From Calonectria ilicicola (lineage: Eukaryota > Ascomycota > Sordariomycetes > Hypocreales > Nectriaceae): a stretch of DNA of 64,000 nt. The stretch spans positions 2,108,001-2,172,000 of the forward strand of contig CP085834.1 in NCBI GenBank assembly GCA_020809705.1. The letters are read 5' to 3'. The notes under the pieces are model-generated. The model ran no database searches. It was not told where the DNA came from and saw only the letters and a program-made list of their open reading frames with translations. Below, in pieces: positions 12,288 through 24,303 of this stretch (position 1 is its first letter; the number at the start of each line of letters is the position of its first letter). The position numbers and the translations under genes were made by a program.

Positions 12288-13849
12288 TTACTTTCTAATA
12301 ATAGCTACTTGGCTACGAACTGGCACATTCTCCTCTCTGCCAACGTCTGGGAAACCCTGAACATTTACCCCATCTCTAAACAATAGACAATGCGATGAGC
12401 CACCGAAGTGGAACATGCCTAGCTCTTCTCCCTTTTGGACATGTTCACCTTCCTTCACTGTGATCTCGCACGTGCTAACTTCATCCATACCGACACCAAT
12501 AAACGCCATAAGCCCAATGTCTTTATTGTCGGCTTCAATAAAGATGACTGCACGTGTTGCTAGGGCTGTTAAGTATCCCTGAGCAACAGTGATTCCATTA
12601 ATGTCAATGTGTGTATGGCCCTCATCGTCAATTGCCTCAGACAGCGGCTCGCTAAAATATGTGCCGTCCTGCACAAATGCACGAACAATTTTCCCAGAAA
12701 CAGGTGTGTGCCATCGATGGTACGACAATGCCGAGAGAAATGCCTGATAAATTGTGGCTCCGGCAAACTGCTGCGCCAAAGGATCGCTGGCCAGCATGTC
12801 GAGTATAGAATAGGGTTGTCCTTTGATCCAGAATTTTTCACGTAATTTGGCGTTGCGAGTCACATTGTATACCTTGGACTCACATGCATTAGCAATCACA
12901 CTGTCGTCGTTGGGGGATGCAACGGGTCGTGCTGAGTCGCGAACTTGGCGGGTAAAAAAATCTGGTGTTGTATGTGAGTGAGATGGCTCCACTTAAAGGA
13001 TACAGAGGCATGCATTACCATCCCATGACTTGTAGCCGTAATATTTGGCTGATGGATCGCAAATGAACATGTCTTCAAACTTGTGACTGGTCTTGAGTGG
13101 TGCATTGGCGACTTGCATCACATCCTTGGTGGCATGCTCGCCGAACCATCCCTCCTTATGGTTTGCCAGAACAGCTGCTGATTCAGGTGTCTGTTGTAGC
13201 GTGTGAGTTTTGGTTATGGCTTCATTGTGTATTTATCACGTAACATACCTGCAAGAATTTGCCCCATTCGTTGAGGACCTTCTTGAGCATTCTATTGACG
13301 TCGGGATCGAGAAAAGCTGCATGCCCACTACATCATCGTTAGTGGGCTCCCAACTTCAACCAGCAGCATTGGATCTTACCTTGGCGTTCCCATCGCGTAA
13401 TCAAAGACGCCACACATGGGCACCCCTACGATTCCCACGCCAAAAGCCGCGTCAGTCCATTCTGGGGCTCGGGTAATGATGTGATTCAGTACAGCGAGCA
13501 TATGCTCGTAGTCGCGGATCGGGGGTTTGCCAAGGAGATCCTTGTTGTAAGGCGGCTTGCAAGGAATCTCATCAAACATAGATGTAAAGTACATGTATAT
13601 GCGCGAGTTACCCTCGATGAGTTCTTTGAACTCTTGAAGAACAGGCGCAAGCTCCTTGCGCTCGTGTTTGTCAATGTGATCCACCTGTCGATTTAGCCAC
13701 TCGCGGTGGACGCGACGGTCTGTTGGGAGCCAGGCACCGTGTCTTATTTGATTGCTATTAGTTTTGATTATGAGGGGCTACATAATGACTTACTTGTGAG
13801 CCCGGTGCTCTTTGGGAATGTCATGTTCGTCACCGTGTTGGTGGACCAT
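12288..13849 (-). CDS. PsiD-like pyruvoyl decarboxylase (phosphatidylserine decarboxylase superfamily)
   Basis: Five exons by my splicing: 13849-13794, 13742-13380, 13327-13249, 13190-13019 and 12961-12288. All phases agree and give 447 residues, close to the size of the soluble tryptophan-decarboxylase (PsiD) branch. The N-terminal half matches the PSDC-type region (WLNRQVDHIDKHE, then the FLDPDVNRMLKKVLNEWG stretch). The SWDDFFTRQ motif is created by the fourth splice. The C-terminal half has YHRWHTPVSG (conserved His near 305) and FHFGGSSH (near 408-414), where self-cleavage before the second Ser would create the pyruvoyl cofactor. No mitochondrial or membrane segment is seen, which favours an aromatic amino-acid decarboxylase over a lipid enzyme; the substrate is not provable from sequence. 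It sits about 190 bp from the AT-rich block, yet its frame is intact. Confidence 0.87.
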
Positions 13850-14290
13850 TGTTGCTTTGCGGTGAAATGGAAGGTATATAGTCGAATAAAGAACAAATGA
13901 TTCTGTGGTTCCTTGTTTACGAAAAACCAAGTCCCACGATATTAATAAAAATTTGTGTGAATTTCAGCATGTTTATTTTCGGACCTCTCCGAGACTACAT
14001 GGCATCTAATGCACTGTACATCATGGCTCAGTGGTGATGTAATGAGGCGTTGTAAGCCGGTCTAGTGACGCAACCTAGCGCCAATTGACTGTGGACGCGA
14101 GTACACGGTACCGAATGTGCGGCATCTCGGCACCAGCAACCCGACTTCGGGAATCCGGCTCATTTCACAACGGCACTCTTGCCCGTCCGTTAGTCAAGGA
14201 ATTCGACAAATACCAGTAACCGTCACCGATTCCGTAAGTATCCAGGATTTGTCTAGTTTTTATCAAGTAATAAACCACTCTGGGTGTCGA
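13850..14290. other. Intergenic: promoter side of the decarboxylase gene
   Basis: Upstream region of the minus-strand decarboxylase. No convincing gene; a short plus-strand open frame at 14117-14299 has no recognisable motif. Confidence 0.5.
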
Positions 14291-14548
14291 CTAAATTAAC
14301 ATCCCACGCATCGAATACTCACTGAAATAGCCGATTTCCATGATGTCACCCCTTTGCATGGCGCTGACTACTACGTCAACCTTGTTGGGAAATATCGGCG
14401 AGCGGTAGGGGGCTTTATTGAATCTTGTTTCCGAAAGTGCCGGTGTTGCTGGAAGCTTAGTCATGCTCCCCGTCTGGAGTAAATGCGCAAACATGGGCGA
14501 TTTAGCTGAGCCCACGAAGTGGCATCTTGCGATCTGACTATTTCATCA
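14291..14548 (-). pseudogene. Unrecognised exon-like open frame
   Basis: A minus-strand open stretch of about 80 codons. It is bounded upstream by a possible acceptor (GTCAG before ATCGCAAGATGCC) and downstream by a possible donor (TTTCA/GTGAGT near 14,320), so it may be one internal exon. The translation includes CHFVGSAKSPMFAHLL and NKVDVVVSAMQRGDIMEIGYF, which reads protein-like rather than random. I cannot assign a family, and I find no matching exons on either side in this AT-rich stretch. It may be a relic of a gene eroded at the block edge. Confidence 0.3.
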
Positions 14549-15955
14549 TTAAATTCCCAACAAATATAGCTGCTGGATAGAAAATAACCAGAAAACCACT
14601 CGGATTGCCTTTGGCAAACAAAGCCAACCAATTTTATTAATCAGAGAACCTATTGGGGTAATGGATGTTGAAAATTTGCCAATAAAAAGGATCTGCACCA
14701 TCGGTCTTATCAAGATAGCCAGTCATCTACTTGGTGTTCGCGTTTGTGGTTGACCTGAAGCAAAACCGAACCATTGATAAACTTTAGTGTAAACGGATAA
14801 CACTAAAATATAAGAATACGTCTTCCTAAATACAATTAGGTCACATTAGAGTCTATTTTAGACATGAAAAAAAACCTTTCGACCTTGGCTGGGATTGTCT
14901 TCGACGCGAATGATAGCAGTTCATCTTGGAGAAAACTTTTAAATAGGTATCGTTTCATCTCTCAACCATTTAACTAGTCAGGTGTATAGAAATGATAGTT
15001 CCTAGTGGTTTGGGCTGTTTTTGTAGCCGATTTCTTCTTGATTTTACTGTAATATGATAGATTATTGCTTGTTTCACATGTTAGGCTTCCCGTGTGCAAA
15101 TGGACACTATTATATCTAATCAGTCCTTGCTTACCCTATTCCTAGTATTGGCGAGTCAGATTAAGATGAGAATAATTGCCGACTCCTAGTTCTTAATTAG
15201 TGGGTTTGCGTTAAGACACGACCTTGGGCTGGCATCCTAAGACCTTAAAAAGCGGCGATCCTGCAACTGGATATCATGGCAGGGTAACCATACATCTAGG
15301 CACTTGTGGACCTGATCAAACCCTTTGCCTTATGGGATCATCAAAGGAAAATAGCTTATGATAGATTTTCCGACTCATAGCCTGGGCCTAGTCACGGTAT
15401 GTTAATACCTATTTCAGTGAAACTGAGATTCAATGTCGCTGATGATAGGTGTTATCCAATTAATCTTTTGGGTGATGCATAGTATCTTCTATAGCACTCT
15501 CGTGTATACCACTGTTTTGACTAAAAAACTATGACAGTCTCTACAATAGAGTTGACTTTCCATTGATCTGATGTTTGCCTTTATTTGTTTCACATGCCAG
15601 TGTTTGATTCACGATCTACCCTATACGTAACTGTGTAATTGCTTTAAAGAAGAGGAGTTTGACATTGTAAGAAGAAATACGGTAAAACTGGTAGAGTGAA
15701 GAGCATCATAAGAATTATTATCATTTAGGTGTTAGTTATATAAAAGATAATAATATAAATATTATTATTAGAAACAACGTGCATATAAAAGAGTATTTTA
15801 ACAAACCATATCCATTGTCAATTGCATTCTCAATGAATTTGTTACTAGCATTATTTTAACGGCTGCCTAGAAGGCAGATAACAGCACTAAGAGGGTTATC
15901 ACATCCAATACGCCTACTCTCAACCCCAAACTAGGAGCATTTCAAATCGGACCTC
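14549..15955. other. Gene-free stretch
   Basis: Moderately AT-rich sequence between the orphan exon and the kelch gene. No open frame, RNA gene or clear repeat was seen. The last 200 bases are the 3' flank of the kelch gene. Confidence 0.55.
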
Positions 15956-17932
15956 TCAGTATCTACGAGGCTTCCGACGCAATGCATGGTCAGCAGGCAG
16001 TTCAGTTAGTGCCAGCGGAGTACGCAGATCGGGGCTTCCAGGAGGGCTTCCCATGTCCCAATGCGCCTCGGGCGAATGCGGCGTGATAAGGCTCTGGCCA
16101 GTCGATGTGCTCCCGTCGTAGAGTGAATAATGGGCCTGTTGGGATCGATGAGACTGGTGCAACTGTTGAGCTTCTTCTATCACTTGTGATTGGTATCGCT
16201 GCTCACGGCGCTGGAGGACGCGCTTGCCAAAGCTATACCACACGCATAATACAAGACCCAGTACCACTAGGCTGCCAATGACGATACCGACGATTGCCCC
16301 AGTTCCAACCCTTGGACTTCTTGAGATTTTGCGCGTTGGCTTGCGAATATACGTTGCGCGCTGACGACTGAACAGGAGGGAGAGCTCATACGAGCTAAAG
16401 CCACCCTTGGGCTCCTTGAGTGTTGCACCACCGTTCTTGTCACCCCCAATGACACTGTAAACTTCAGCAGGAACAACATTGGAATCAACCTCTTTGTCGT
16501 ATACCCCCCACCACGACTCGTTGTTGCCCGCATTCTGTGATGTGCCCGTCCACAAGTTATGTACCCCCCACATGTCAGGGACATCGCATTTGGTGATGCT
16601 CTTGTTACTGAAATCGCCGCCGATGATAAACATTTGTGACATGTCTCTGACCATGTTGCAAGTAGAACCATAGCGGCCATTCACTCCTGTGCTATTGCCC
16701 GGGGTGCTCGGCTGGGCCTTGACCCAATTGAATGAGGGTAGACTCAAGATGTAGACATCGCTGTAGGACGTGACGTTCGTGATCGGTGGGTGCACGGCAA
16801 GGCCTCCCCAGAGGTAGCTGTCCTTCTTGGTTAGAATATGTACTCTGTTTCGTTTGAGCGCTCTTTCGGATACCCACATATTGAAACTTGACTTGTCAGG
16901 TGCCCATGCGACGTCCATACAAAATTGCCGTCTATTTTGAGGGATAATGCCTTGCGCCTTCTCCTTATACCATTTTTCGCTTCCAAGATCAAAGATGAAA
17001 ATCTCATCTAATGCCTGGCTTGATGTATCATTACCATGTTGACTGACAAGACCTCCCAGATATACTAGTAGTCCTGGGGCTTCGCCAGCTGGAATCCATA
17101 CGATTCCGCCTTCAGCTCTCGCAACCTTGTCAAGGCCTGGTAGTGGCCTAAATTCGTTCTTGTCATAATTGTATGAGTAAAAGTCGGAACTCATTTTTCG
17201 ATTGCGAGGCCCTCCCTTCATTGACTTTTTGCTTGTCCATCCACCCAAGTAAAAACCCATGCCCGTCTCCGAGACACCAACCCCAGCACCATAAGCAGAA
17301 ATATTTGGCACTAGGGCGGCAGAGTCAGACTCCTCAAACGTATTCCAATAGTCGTTTAAAATATCGTAACCAAAGAGGGCGTTGGAATCTGAATCTCCCG
17401 TTGTCCGGTCGCCGCCGTAAAGGTAGAACCTCTTATTCACAGAATCAGGCCACAAAATACCACCCGCTACGGTTGGGACTCTGTAAGGCTGAAATATTAG
17501 CATGTAAGGAAGGGTACATAAGCCTGGAGGGATGACTTGCGAGGTATTTTTGTTCAAGTTAATGTTGAAGTCAGGCCGGAGTTGACCTTGGGAGGTTACA
17601 AGATTATCGAGATCATGATATCCTAGCCAAGTATCTAGATCGGTAGATTAGCGATTGGCCTCGGGTTATTTTATTATGTTAACGACATTCTCGATGATCA
17701 ACTTACTGGGCTGTTTTTCACCAATTCGATCTTGGGGTTCAGCATAATTGACATATCCCCCATCAATGTATAACCTATTATCAATAACAGTGGATTGATG
17801 TGAGAATCTTCGACAGAAGTCATTCTTCGGAGTTTTAGCCCAAACTTTGCTGAAAACAAGTAATGATAATAGTAAGAACAAGGCGTGTTTCTGGCTGCTC
17901 GGCCAGTGCTGCCCCCCGATCTTCCCCAACAT
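15956..17932 (-). CDS. Secreted kelch-repeat protein with one membrane span
   Basis: Two exons, 17932-17707 and 17634-15956 (phase 1 join, 72-nt intron), giving 634 residues. The ATG at 17932 is the first in frame and starts a hydrophobic signal (HALFLLLSLLVFSKVWA). Kelch-type blades follow: IDNRLYIDGGYV, KRFYLYGGD, GFYLGGW, LLVYLGG, YLWGGLAVH and MFIIGGD. After the propeller comes a single transmembrane helix (VGTGAIVGIVIGSLVVLGLV, near residue 530) and a basic, then Gln/His/Ser-rich cytoplasmic tail. Fungi have many such cell-surface kelch proteins of unknown ligand; a role in polarity or wall sensing is inference. N-glycosylation sequons are frequent in the ectodomain. The frame is intact. 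Confidence 0.88.
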
Positions 17933-17953
17933 GGTCTTGGATGAATACTCCAC

Positions 17954-18771
17954 CTAAAATGGCATCCAAAATCTTCCTGAAGCGATGAGGAAGGATCGGA
18001 AGTTAATAAAAAAACTCCAAAGAGTGCTGGTGGGAGGAGCCGATGGTTTGAGTAAACCCCTCAACCCAGCTGAACACGCTACCAGGTCTAGACTGTTTTG
18101 GGGCGGTCTGTGATTGTGTATGGCGGCGCCACTTGGCTGACCACCGTATAGATAAAAATATTTGACCAATGGTATAGAGAACTGCACGGTATCAGAAATA
18201 CACGTATTGCCAGTGTTGGTCAGTTGAGGCCAAAGTGCTTCGTGGACACCGCTAAGACGCCACCCTGACTCCGCCTCAGCATTAACAGTTGAGACATCCA
18301 GGATTCCCTCCCACTGCCCATCATGAATTGCCGCCACAAACACATTCATTAGAAGGATAACGTTGGAAGCCACAGGGTTATTGAAAGTGTAAATGATAAA
18401 GGCGCCTTGGTTATATCTAAACTATGCCCGCTGCTGTGTGCTGGTATGGTGGAAAATACTTGGTTAAATACTTCTGTTGCAAAATTCTTTTTGAGAAATG
18501 CCCTGGATAGATCCAATAGACACAAAATGTTTCTAAGATTGATCTCATCAACGATACCTTTGGTGGAGTATCCTCACAGTGCGCATCCCAGCGATATTGT
18601 ATCATCGCAAGCGTTGATGGTGATTGCGCAGGTGTAGGAGGAAGCCACTAAATTTGTATTCCCAACACCATGGCTTGTGCTTGTAGCATATCCTGACCCT
18701 GGGGCTGACACCCATGCACCAAAGGGGAGAATGCACAGAGCCAAGCCTTTGTCTCGAATGGCACAAATCAT
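17954..18771 (-). pseudogene. Possible relic of a secreted protein, unrecognised
   Basis: Two minus-strand open stretches (about 18771-18574 and 18373-17954) read partly protein-like, with GAWVSAPGSGYATSTSHGVG followed by Cys residues in one, and AAIHDGQWEGILDVSTVNAE and WPQLTNTGNTCISDTVQFS in the other. I found no clean start or splice joining them. They lie directly upstream of the kelch gene and could be its 5' flank only. No family assigned; the call is weak. Confidence 0.2.
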
Positions 18772-20086
18772 GGGCCTAGGGCTGAGACGTCCCCCACAAG
18801 GCTGGTTGGAGATCTGGCCTTTACCGTGGTTCTGGATCCATGCCTTGCAATAAGCTTAGAAATAGACTAAGATGCATGGTGGTGGCTGGGAATCTCGAAT
18901 GCGTGTCCAAGACCAAATGGCTAACACAAATGGAGATGTCTCCCCATCTAGCTGATTGGCTGACTACCCTTGCTTGACTGCCAGCGCCTTCCATCGGTTG
19001 TTCGAGTCTGGACTCTTCTGCCGTCTTGGCATGGTCGCTTTTTCAATTATGCCTTGGCGTAGAGAAACATACTTGCTGCGGCTTGCACACTTGGAATGAT
19101 GAGCCAGCTAAATGTAGGATATGATACCATCAACATTATTGCCAACAGGATAATGGGAAATGCAACGAATTAATTACTTACTTTGCACACACTCATGCTT
19201 GACGATAAACTCACCCTATAGCTGCAGATGAGCCACACTCAGGTTCTCTTTGAGAAAAACTTCCATTTTGTGCAAGCAGCGCCATAATTGATTCGGATTG
19301 ACCATCTTGAGGCACAGCGCAAGCCCCATGAGCATATTTGCTTTCTCTCAGCGCTAGTTGAGTGGTCACCGGCACTAAAATCACGGCCTCAATTGAAACC
19401 AACTAGCTCCCTTTGGGATGCTGGTTCATTCGACAGTCAATGTCAGCTGGATGCAGGCAACTCGCTAAATTTTGGGCGTCGACTGAGTTCAAGAAACCGT
19501 GGCGTTGTGGCTGGCTTGCAAGCAGGTTACGGTATGCTACTGTGCGAAGTCATACCCCACCGAGAAACCATGTTATCTTTGCGTCATTTCTACCAGAGTT
19601 CGTCCCAATAAATGGTCCCAGCCTATGTTTAACAGAAAGAGTCAAATCGCCTGGTCATTTAATTTGCACTGTTCGAGCTATTAGAAGTAATCTACGTCGA
19701 AGTAAAGCGCTGTGGTTAGTCGACTGCGATATTCAGGGCAGTCAAACGAACGAGCTCCGATTGTCCCTCCCCATGGTCGTACCCTTCCCATTTTTTTTGA
19801 TTGGTTAGGTCTAAGGAAGGTGGGTCAAATTCTGCCATTCCTGTTCACTCTGCGACGTCCAACGTCATCACATGTAGAGATCCCAAAGGAGGGGCCACTG
19901 ATCAAATGCAAGCGCATCTACCAAGGCACGGAAAAAAACACATCGAACTATTCCGCTAAACTTAGGCTTGCGCGTAAAGCTAATTACGACGAGGCTTCAG
20001 TTAATGATATCGAATGAGTATATGTGATAGCTTCTGGGCCCGAATGAGGGACGTGAGGAAATTGGCTGATGTGATGGTTCTTTCAT
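18772..20086. other. Gene-free stretch
   Basis: Several overlapping open frames of 60-130 codons occur on the plus strand (19288-20017), but they lack starts in context, motifs and splice support. I treat them as chance. Confidence 0.5.
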
Positions 20087-20660
20087 CTAGCTTTTTCCGG
20101 GCAGTTCCGACTGAAGATACGGTCGCCTCGCATTCTCAACTGTCAAATTCAGATTATAATTAGTATTTGGACTACGTATTAGCGGAGTGTACATTCCCTT
20201 TTGCTTGGTGCAACGGTTATTTGACATCAAATATCCTGACCCGTCATAAAATTGCTGCTGTCCACAGATATCGTCTAGGATACTGCATTGGTCAGAATCC
20301 ATGGGCTCATGGTGAAGAGACTGCTATTAAAGCCATTATTGGCAATGACATTCGTGGGTTACACCACGGCGACGGAGCTGGTTGTAACTGAACTCCTTGT
20401 TTCTATCATGGTGGATGTCGGACTGGACTTAGTAGTAAGTGTAGAGGAGGACTCAATAGACCCCTCGGATTCGGTAGGAGTTTCGGGCGTTGTTGCGGAA
20501 GACGTCACGATAAAATCCGTAGTAAGTACAAGCAGGATTTTGTCGCATTACTCCGTGTTGCGATTTTGCTCAAAGCACATATCTGACAGCAAAATTGAGT
20601 CGGCCACAGTACCGGTGATTAAACTCTTGCAATCCCTCTTGCAGCTAAGAGCGAGGAACA
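20087..20660 (-). pseudogene. Broken Ser/Thr-rich secreted-protein relic
   Basis: Read on the minus strand, one frame gives a Ser/Thr-rich linker (TPTESEGSIESSSTLTTKSS), then an in-frame TAA, then NVIANNGFNSSLFTMSPW, then TAG. A second frame continues with QQQFYDGSGYLMSNN and a YNLNLTVENARRPYLQSELP stretch. An NGGF...SPW segment followed by a Y-x-L-x-F-x-V-type strand is typical of the beta-sandwich, carbohydrate-binding-like modules of fungal wall proteins. At least two stops and one frame change break it. Exact limits and family are inferred. Confidence 0.4.
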
Positions 20661-20998
20661 GCAGAGCCTAGCCGATAATACTCCGTATACCGCTATTGCT
20701 CGTTTGTATGCAAATTTTCTGATTCTTAATTTACATCTTGGCTCCACCACGGGAGAGCCGCCGGCAATAGAACGGCAATCGCCCAGTCAAGTAATCATGA
20801 AATTAAAGGTGACCTGTGCTCCCTCCTTAAACCAGAACCAGCGTATGTGATATGGCCTCCACCATTTTTGTCCACTAAGCAACACCTAGAACACGTAAAG
20901 TTCATTTAAATTTGTTACGGTTTTGCGGCGAGAGCACTATAAAAAGTTTGACTATTTACCAATATGAAGATGGTTATATAGGCTCATAAATTGGATCC
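20661..20998. other. Gene-free stretch
   Basis: 3' flank of the propeller gene. Nothing recognised. Confidence 0.5.
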
Positions 20999-21916
20999 TC
21001 ATTCTATCTTCACCTGAAGTACCTGGCCAGCTCGTGTTGTAACGTATAGAGAGTCTCCATCTGCTGTGATCTGTACCGACGTCGGCCCGTTAATCGTGGT
21101 ATCGTCTCCGCCACCAGCAAAAGTACTAAGCGTTCCGTCCGGAAGAATTTTCGCCAAAGCGTTCTCGGGCTGGGCCACATACGCGATACCCTTGAAGTCC
21201 AAGATGAAGTCATCCCAATCATTTCCAACAGTAGTAGTCTCCAAGCGAGCAATGATCTGAACCTCTCCGAATATCTCGCCATTTGCGCTGACCGGAACCT
21301 TTGCAAAAATGTTCCGCGCACTGTTCGTGAAGAACATGTGACCATTGGCAACCTTAAGCCCGTTGACTCCAATTGGAATGGATGCATTCGCCGGTGCTGA
21401 TAGTGTATCGTCGGCGAAAACAACTTTCGAAATCCCGGTTCTTGTGTCGACGCGAAATATACATCCTAGGCGTGCATCTCCAATCAATATAACGTGGGGT
21501 TGCGCAGGCAACGCAGCCATTCCGTTCAGCATGTTCGCATCAGGTAACTGGGCAACTTTTGCGATAGAAGGATTCGTAGCATTTTGGCCGAAGTCAACTG
21601 TGTAGACAGTTTCATTATCGTAATGATAAGAACCTCTCACTCCTCCCACAATGGCAAATTTGTCGGTGCCAATGGCTGCAATGCCGCAAAGAGCGGTGGC
21701 GCCAGGGAGTGCAGCTACTAACTCGGCCTCTGGTGTTTCCTGAAATGGGTCCAGTGTATAAAGACGGCCTTGGTCGAAAGTGGTCAGAAGAAGATGGCCA
21801 TTTGGCCGAAGTGCGCTGTTTTCTATGTCAATAGTGTTGGTGAAGGCAAATATCTGGGTTGTAGACTGTGCCAAAGCGGAGCCGGCCACTAGAGCTAATA
21901 ATTGGGGGGAATGCAT
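20999..21916 (-). CDS. Secreted six-bladed beta-propeller (SMP-30/gluconolactonase-like) protein
   Basis: A single exon of 305 residues. I start at the ATG at 21916, which opens a signal peptide (HSPQLLALVAGSALAQ); the longer frame would need a TTG start. Repeated strand-turn units (NGHLLLTTFDQGRLYTLDP, GIAAIGTDKFAIVGG, NGMAALPAQPHVILIGDA, GIAYVAQPENALAKILPDG, GPTSVQITADGDSLYVTT) give the six-bladed pattern. In ascomycetes this fold includes lactonases and also hetero-Diels-Alder cyclases in tropolone and related pathways; those too are short, secreted-looking and intronless. No biosynthetic neighbours are present to support the latter. The reaction is unknown. Confidence 0.8.
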   Translation of the reverse strand: MHSPQLLALVAGSALAQSTTQIFAFTNTIDIENSALRPNGHLLLTTFDQGRLYTLDPFQETPEAELVAALPGATALCGIAAIGTDKFAIVGGVRGSYHYDNETVYTVDFGQNATNPSIAKVAQLPDANMLNGMAALPAQPHVILIGDARLGCIFRVDTRTGISKVVFADDTLSAPANASIPIGVNGLKVANGHMFFTNSARNIFAKVPVSANGEIFGEVQIIARLETTTVGNDWDDFILDFKGIAYVAQPENALAKILPDGTLSTFAGGGDDTTINGPTSVQITADGDSLYVTTRAGQVLQVKIE

Positions 21917-24303
21917 CGTCAATTTGTTCGCATTGGTGTCACACTAGAAAGAGGAGGACGATGGGAAAGGATATCGGGTCAATTTTGTCATATTTATTCG
22001 CCATTTTGTATTGGTGTTAGGGGAAAATGGAACGCTGTGGTCCGGATTACATTCCGAAATGAAAGGGGTTGGTCTGAGCCTATGACGATCACTGAGGCAA
22101 TTGTAGAAATAGGTCATGGTGTCAATCATTTGCAGGGTAGAGCCTTCTCATGCTAATAATTTCCCACCACTTGACGATTGAACAAGGCCGTGGTGGTATT
22201 TGGAGTGGGGCCTGATTGACATATCCAAAGATCAATGCTCTAAGCCCCCCGCCGATACCAAGCTGGACAACACTGCTTAGAATGCTAAAGAATGGACTAA
22301 GATCTCTATTATTAAAAATACTGATTGCGGGACATGGATTTGGCCTCCTCAGCAATCTGGCGAAAGGGGCCCCTTCGACCAGATCTGAAGCTAAGAAACT
22401 GTTCTGTATCATCTTAAACAAGCCGTGCGGAGAGAAGGGAACTGCCCAAGGGACGACGGCCTTTAGTAAGGTAAAATTTTAGAAGAGCTTTGGATTCCCT
22501 AATATTTGTTTTCATCGTTATAATACGGGCTGGGATAGTACCCGTGGAGATTGTGTGTGTGTAGACGAATATGTTGAGAAAATCAAGTCTTGGTGTTTAG
22601 AAAAAGATAAACATAAATCTATCAGAGTGACCTGAAGCCCGACAGCGGGAAGTCCTATAAGATTGAGCACAATGGGAACGGGAAAAAGTTAATCGTTATG
22701 TCTAAAAAAAAAGAAATTCATTGAAGTTTAGATGAAGGCATGGATTTATAGAAATAAAAGACAATGAGATGTATTTATCCGACATTCGAATACACATAGA
22801 CATAGTCTGCATTAATGTAGGGCACCTCAGATCATGAAAGTGAACCTCTTATCACTCCTCTGGTATGATCGACGTCCTTCGCATTTGGAAAACACGTCAC
22901 TTGATGGTTGGATTCATCCAATACGGCTCTACTCATGTAGATACATTCTCCAGTTGTGTTGCGAGATTTCTAGGTAGATAGAAATATTAGATCCTGTCAT
23001 AATAATCTCACACTTTTCTCTAGAGTGGTATCCATATATATTGAATGTGGAGCATCAGCATTTATTTAACCTGTGTAATTACTCGTCTCAGTTGTTTTAA
23101 ATTTGCTTTGTAAATAATTTAATTTCACTGCTAAGTCCTCTGCTTGGAAGCTAGTGCCACTTTTGTAACCTCATCTGAGATTTTGTGACAAATCAACACA
23201 GCAGCAGTGTGCTTGAATTCGATGATTGTAGCATACACTTGCTTCAGTTAGACGAGTCTGTATATAAGTAGAAAGGGTGGAGTCAGCACCAGTGGACAGC
23301 GGTGACTGAGCAAGGAGGCCTCTGCTTATGGTGAGTCGCGCTCTGATGAACTGTAACTGAATAGAGATGGCTGATTTATGCGCAGAGCGGAATCTGAATG
23401 ACCACAGAAAAACCTTTGGTACTGAGGTTGGCATAATAAAGTTTACAAAGCGGAAGATTTAAAACGCACGATATTGAAATATGGAGATGCGACATTTCCC
23501 GGAGTATGCCAACTGAGACTCCAGAAAGCCGCTTACTTTATGAAAATGTTGTTCGTAGATATTTCTAGATTTTAAATACATCCGAATTAGCTTTTGTCAC
23601 CTGCTCAAAACGGAGTGTAGTGTTGTAATGGCTCTTTCTGTCTTGTCGGAACCTAACCCTCCGATATGTGCATGTGAGATCCATGCAGTCGTGATTAGGA
23701 ATGATTGATTGGTTCGATCGATTACAGGAAAACCATGTGGTTCCAAAATAAGACATATGATCATGCACTTAGTATTAGGGTGACCCATTTATAAACATGG
23801 TGTTCCCTATCGTATCATGGTTAAAAGCCTGGGAGTAAGCTTTTGATGAAATGATTGTCTTGGCACTGGTCATTTAAGCTTCACGGAATACATAGAGCCG
23901 TGTTGTTTATGGAGTCTAGAACAAAATGGACAACCTTTAACTTGATGACAGCCACAGCCGTAATGCCCGGTAAACAGACCAATACAGAACTGCCGAATGA
24001 CAGACTTTAACTTCTTTCGGAAAGAGAACCATGGGTCTATACATCACACAGTTTCAATCACTTTGGCCATGTTGTTTGCCGAGGCTCTAGATCATGAGAT
24101 GCTAAATCACGGAGGGATACATCCGTATCGACTTCCAGAGGAAGGCTTATGAATGGTTTTCACGTCTATTTAACAACCTCGATGCCCTGTGAATCTGGGA
24201 TCTTCTTCTCCAGCCATCCATAATCATCTTCATCTATTACTCAAATTTCTCAGTAACCCCTCTTTCTCACCTACAAACAGCAAAACCGAAACTATTATTC
24301 ACC
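21917..24303. other. Gene-free stretch of about 2.4 kb
   Basis: Short open frames on both strands (22122-22421, 22216-22482, 23171-23434, 23565-23788) have no motifs or splice support. The last 150 bases are the promoter and pyrimidine-rich leader of the cysteine-rich protein gene. Confidence 0.55.

Noticed and set aside
12609..12845. Plus-strand ORF opposite the decarboxylase
   Set aside because: Antisense shadow of a strongly supported exon.
12962..12992. N-terminus EPSHSHTTP of the 234-codon frame as the true start of the decarboxylase
   Set aside because: It lies in an intron; splicing restores SWDDFFTRQ and a full-length protein.
19288..20017. Three overlapping plus-strand ORFs
   Set aside because: No motif, no consistent splice sites, frames overlap each other.
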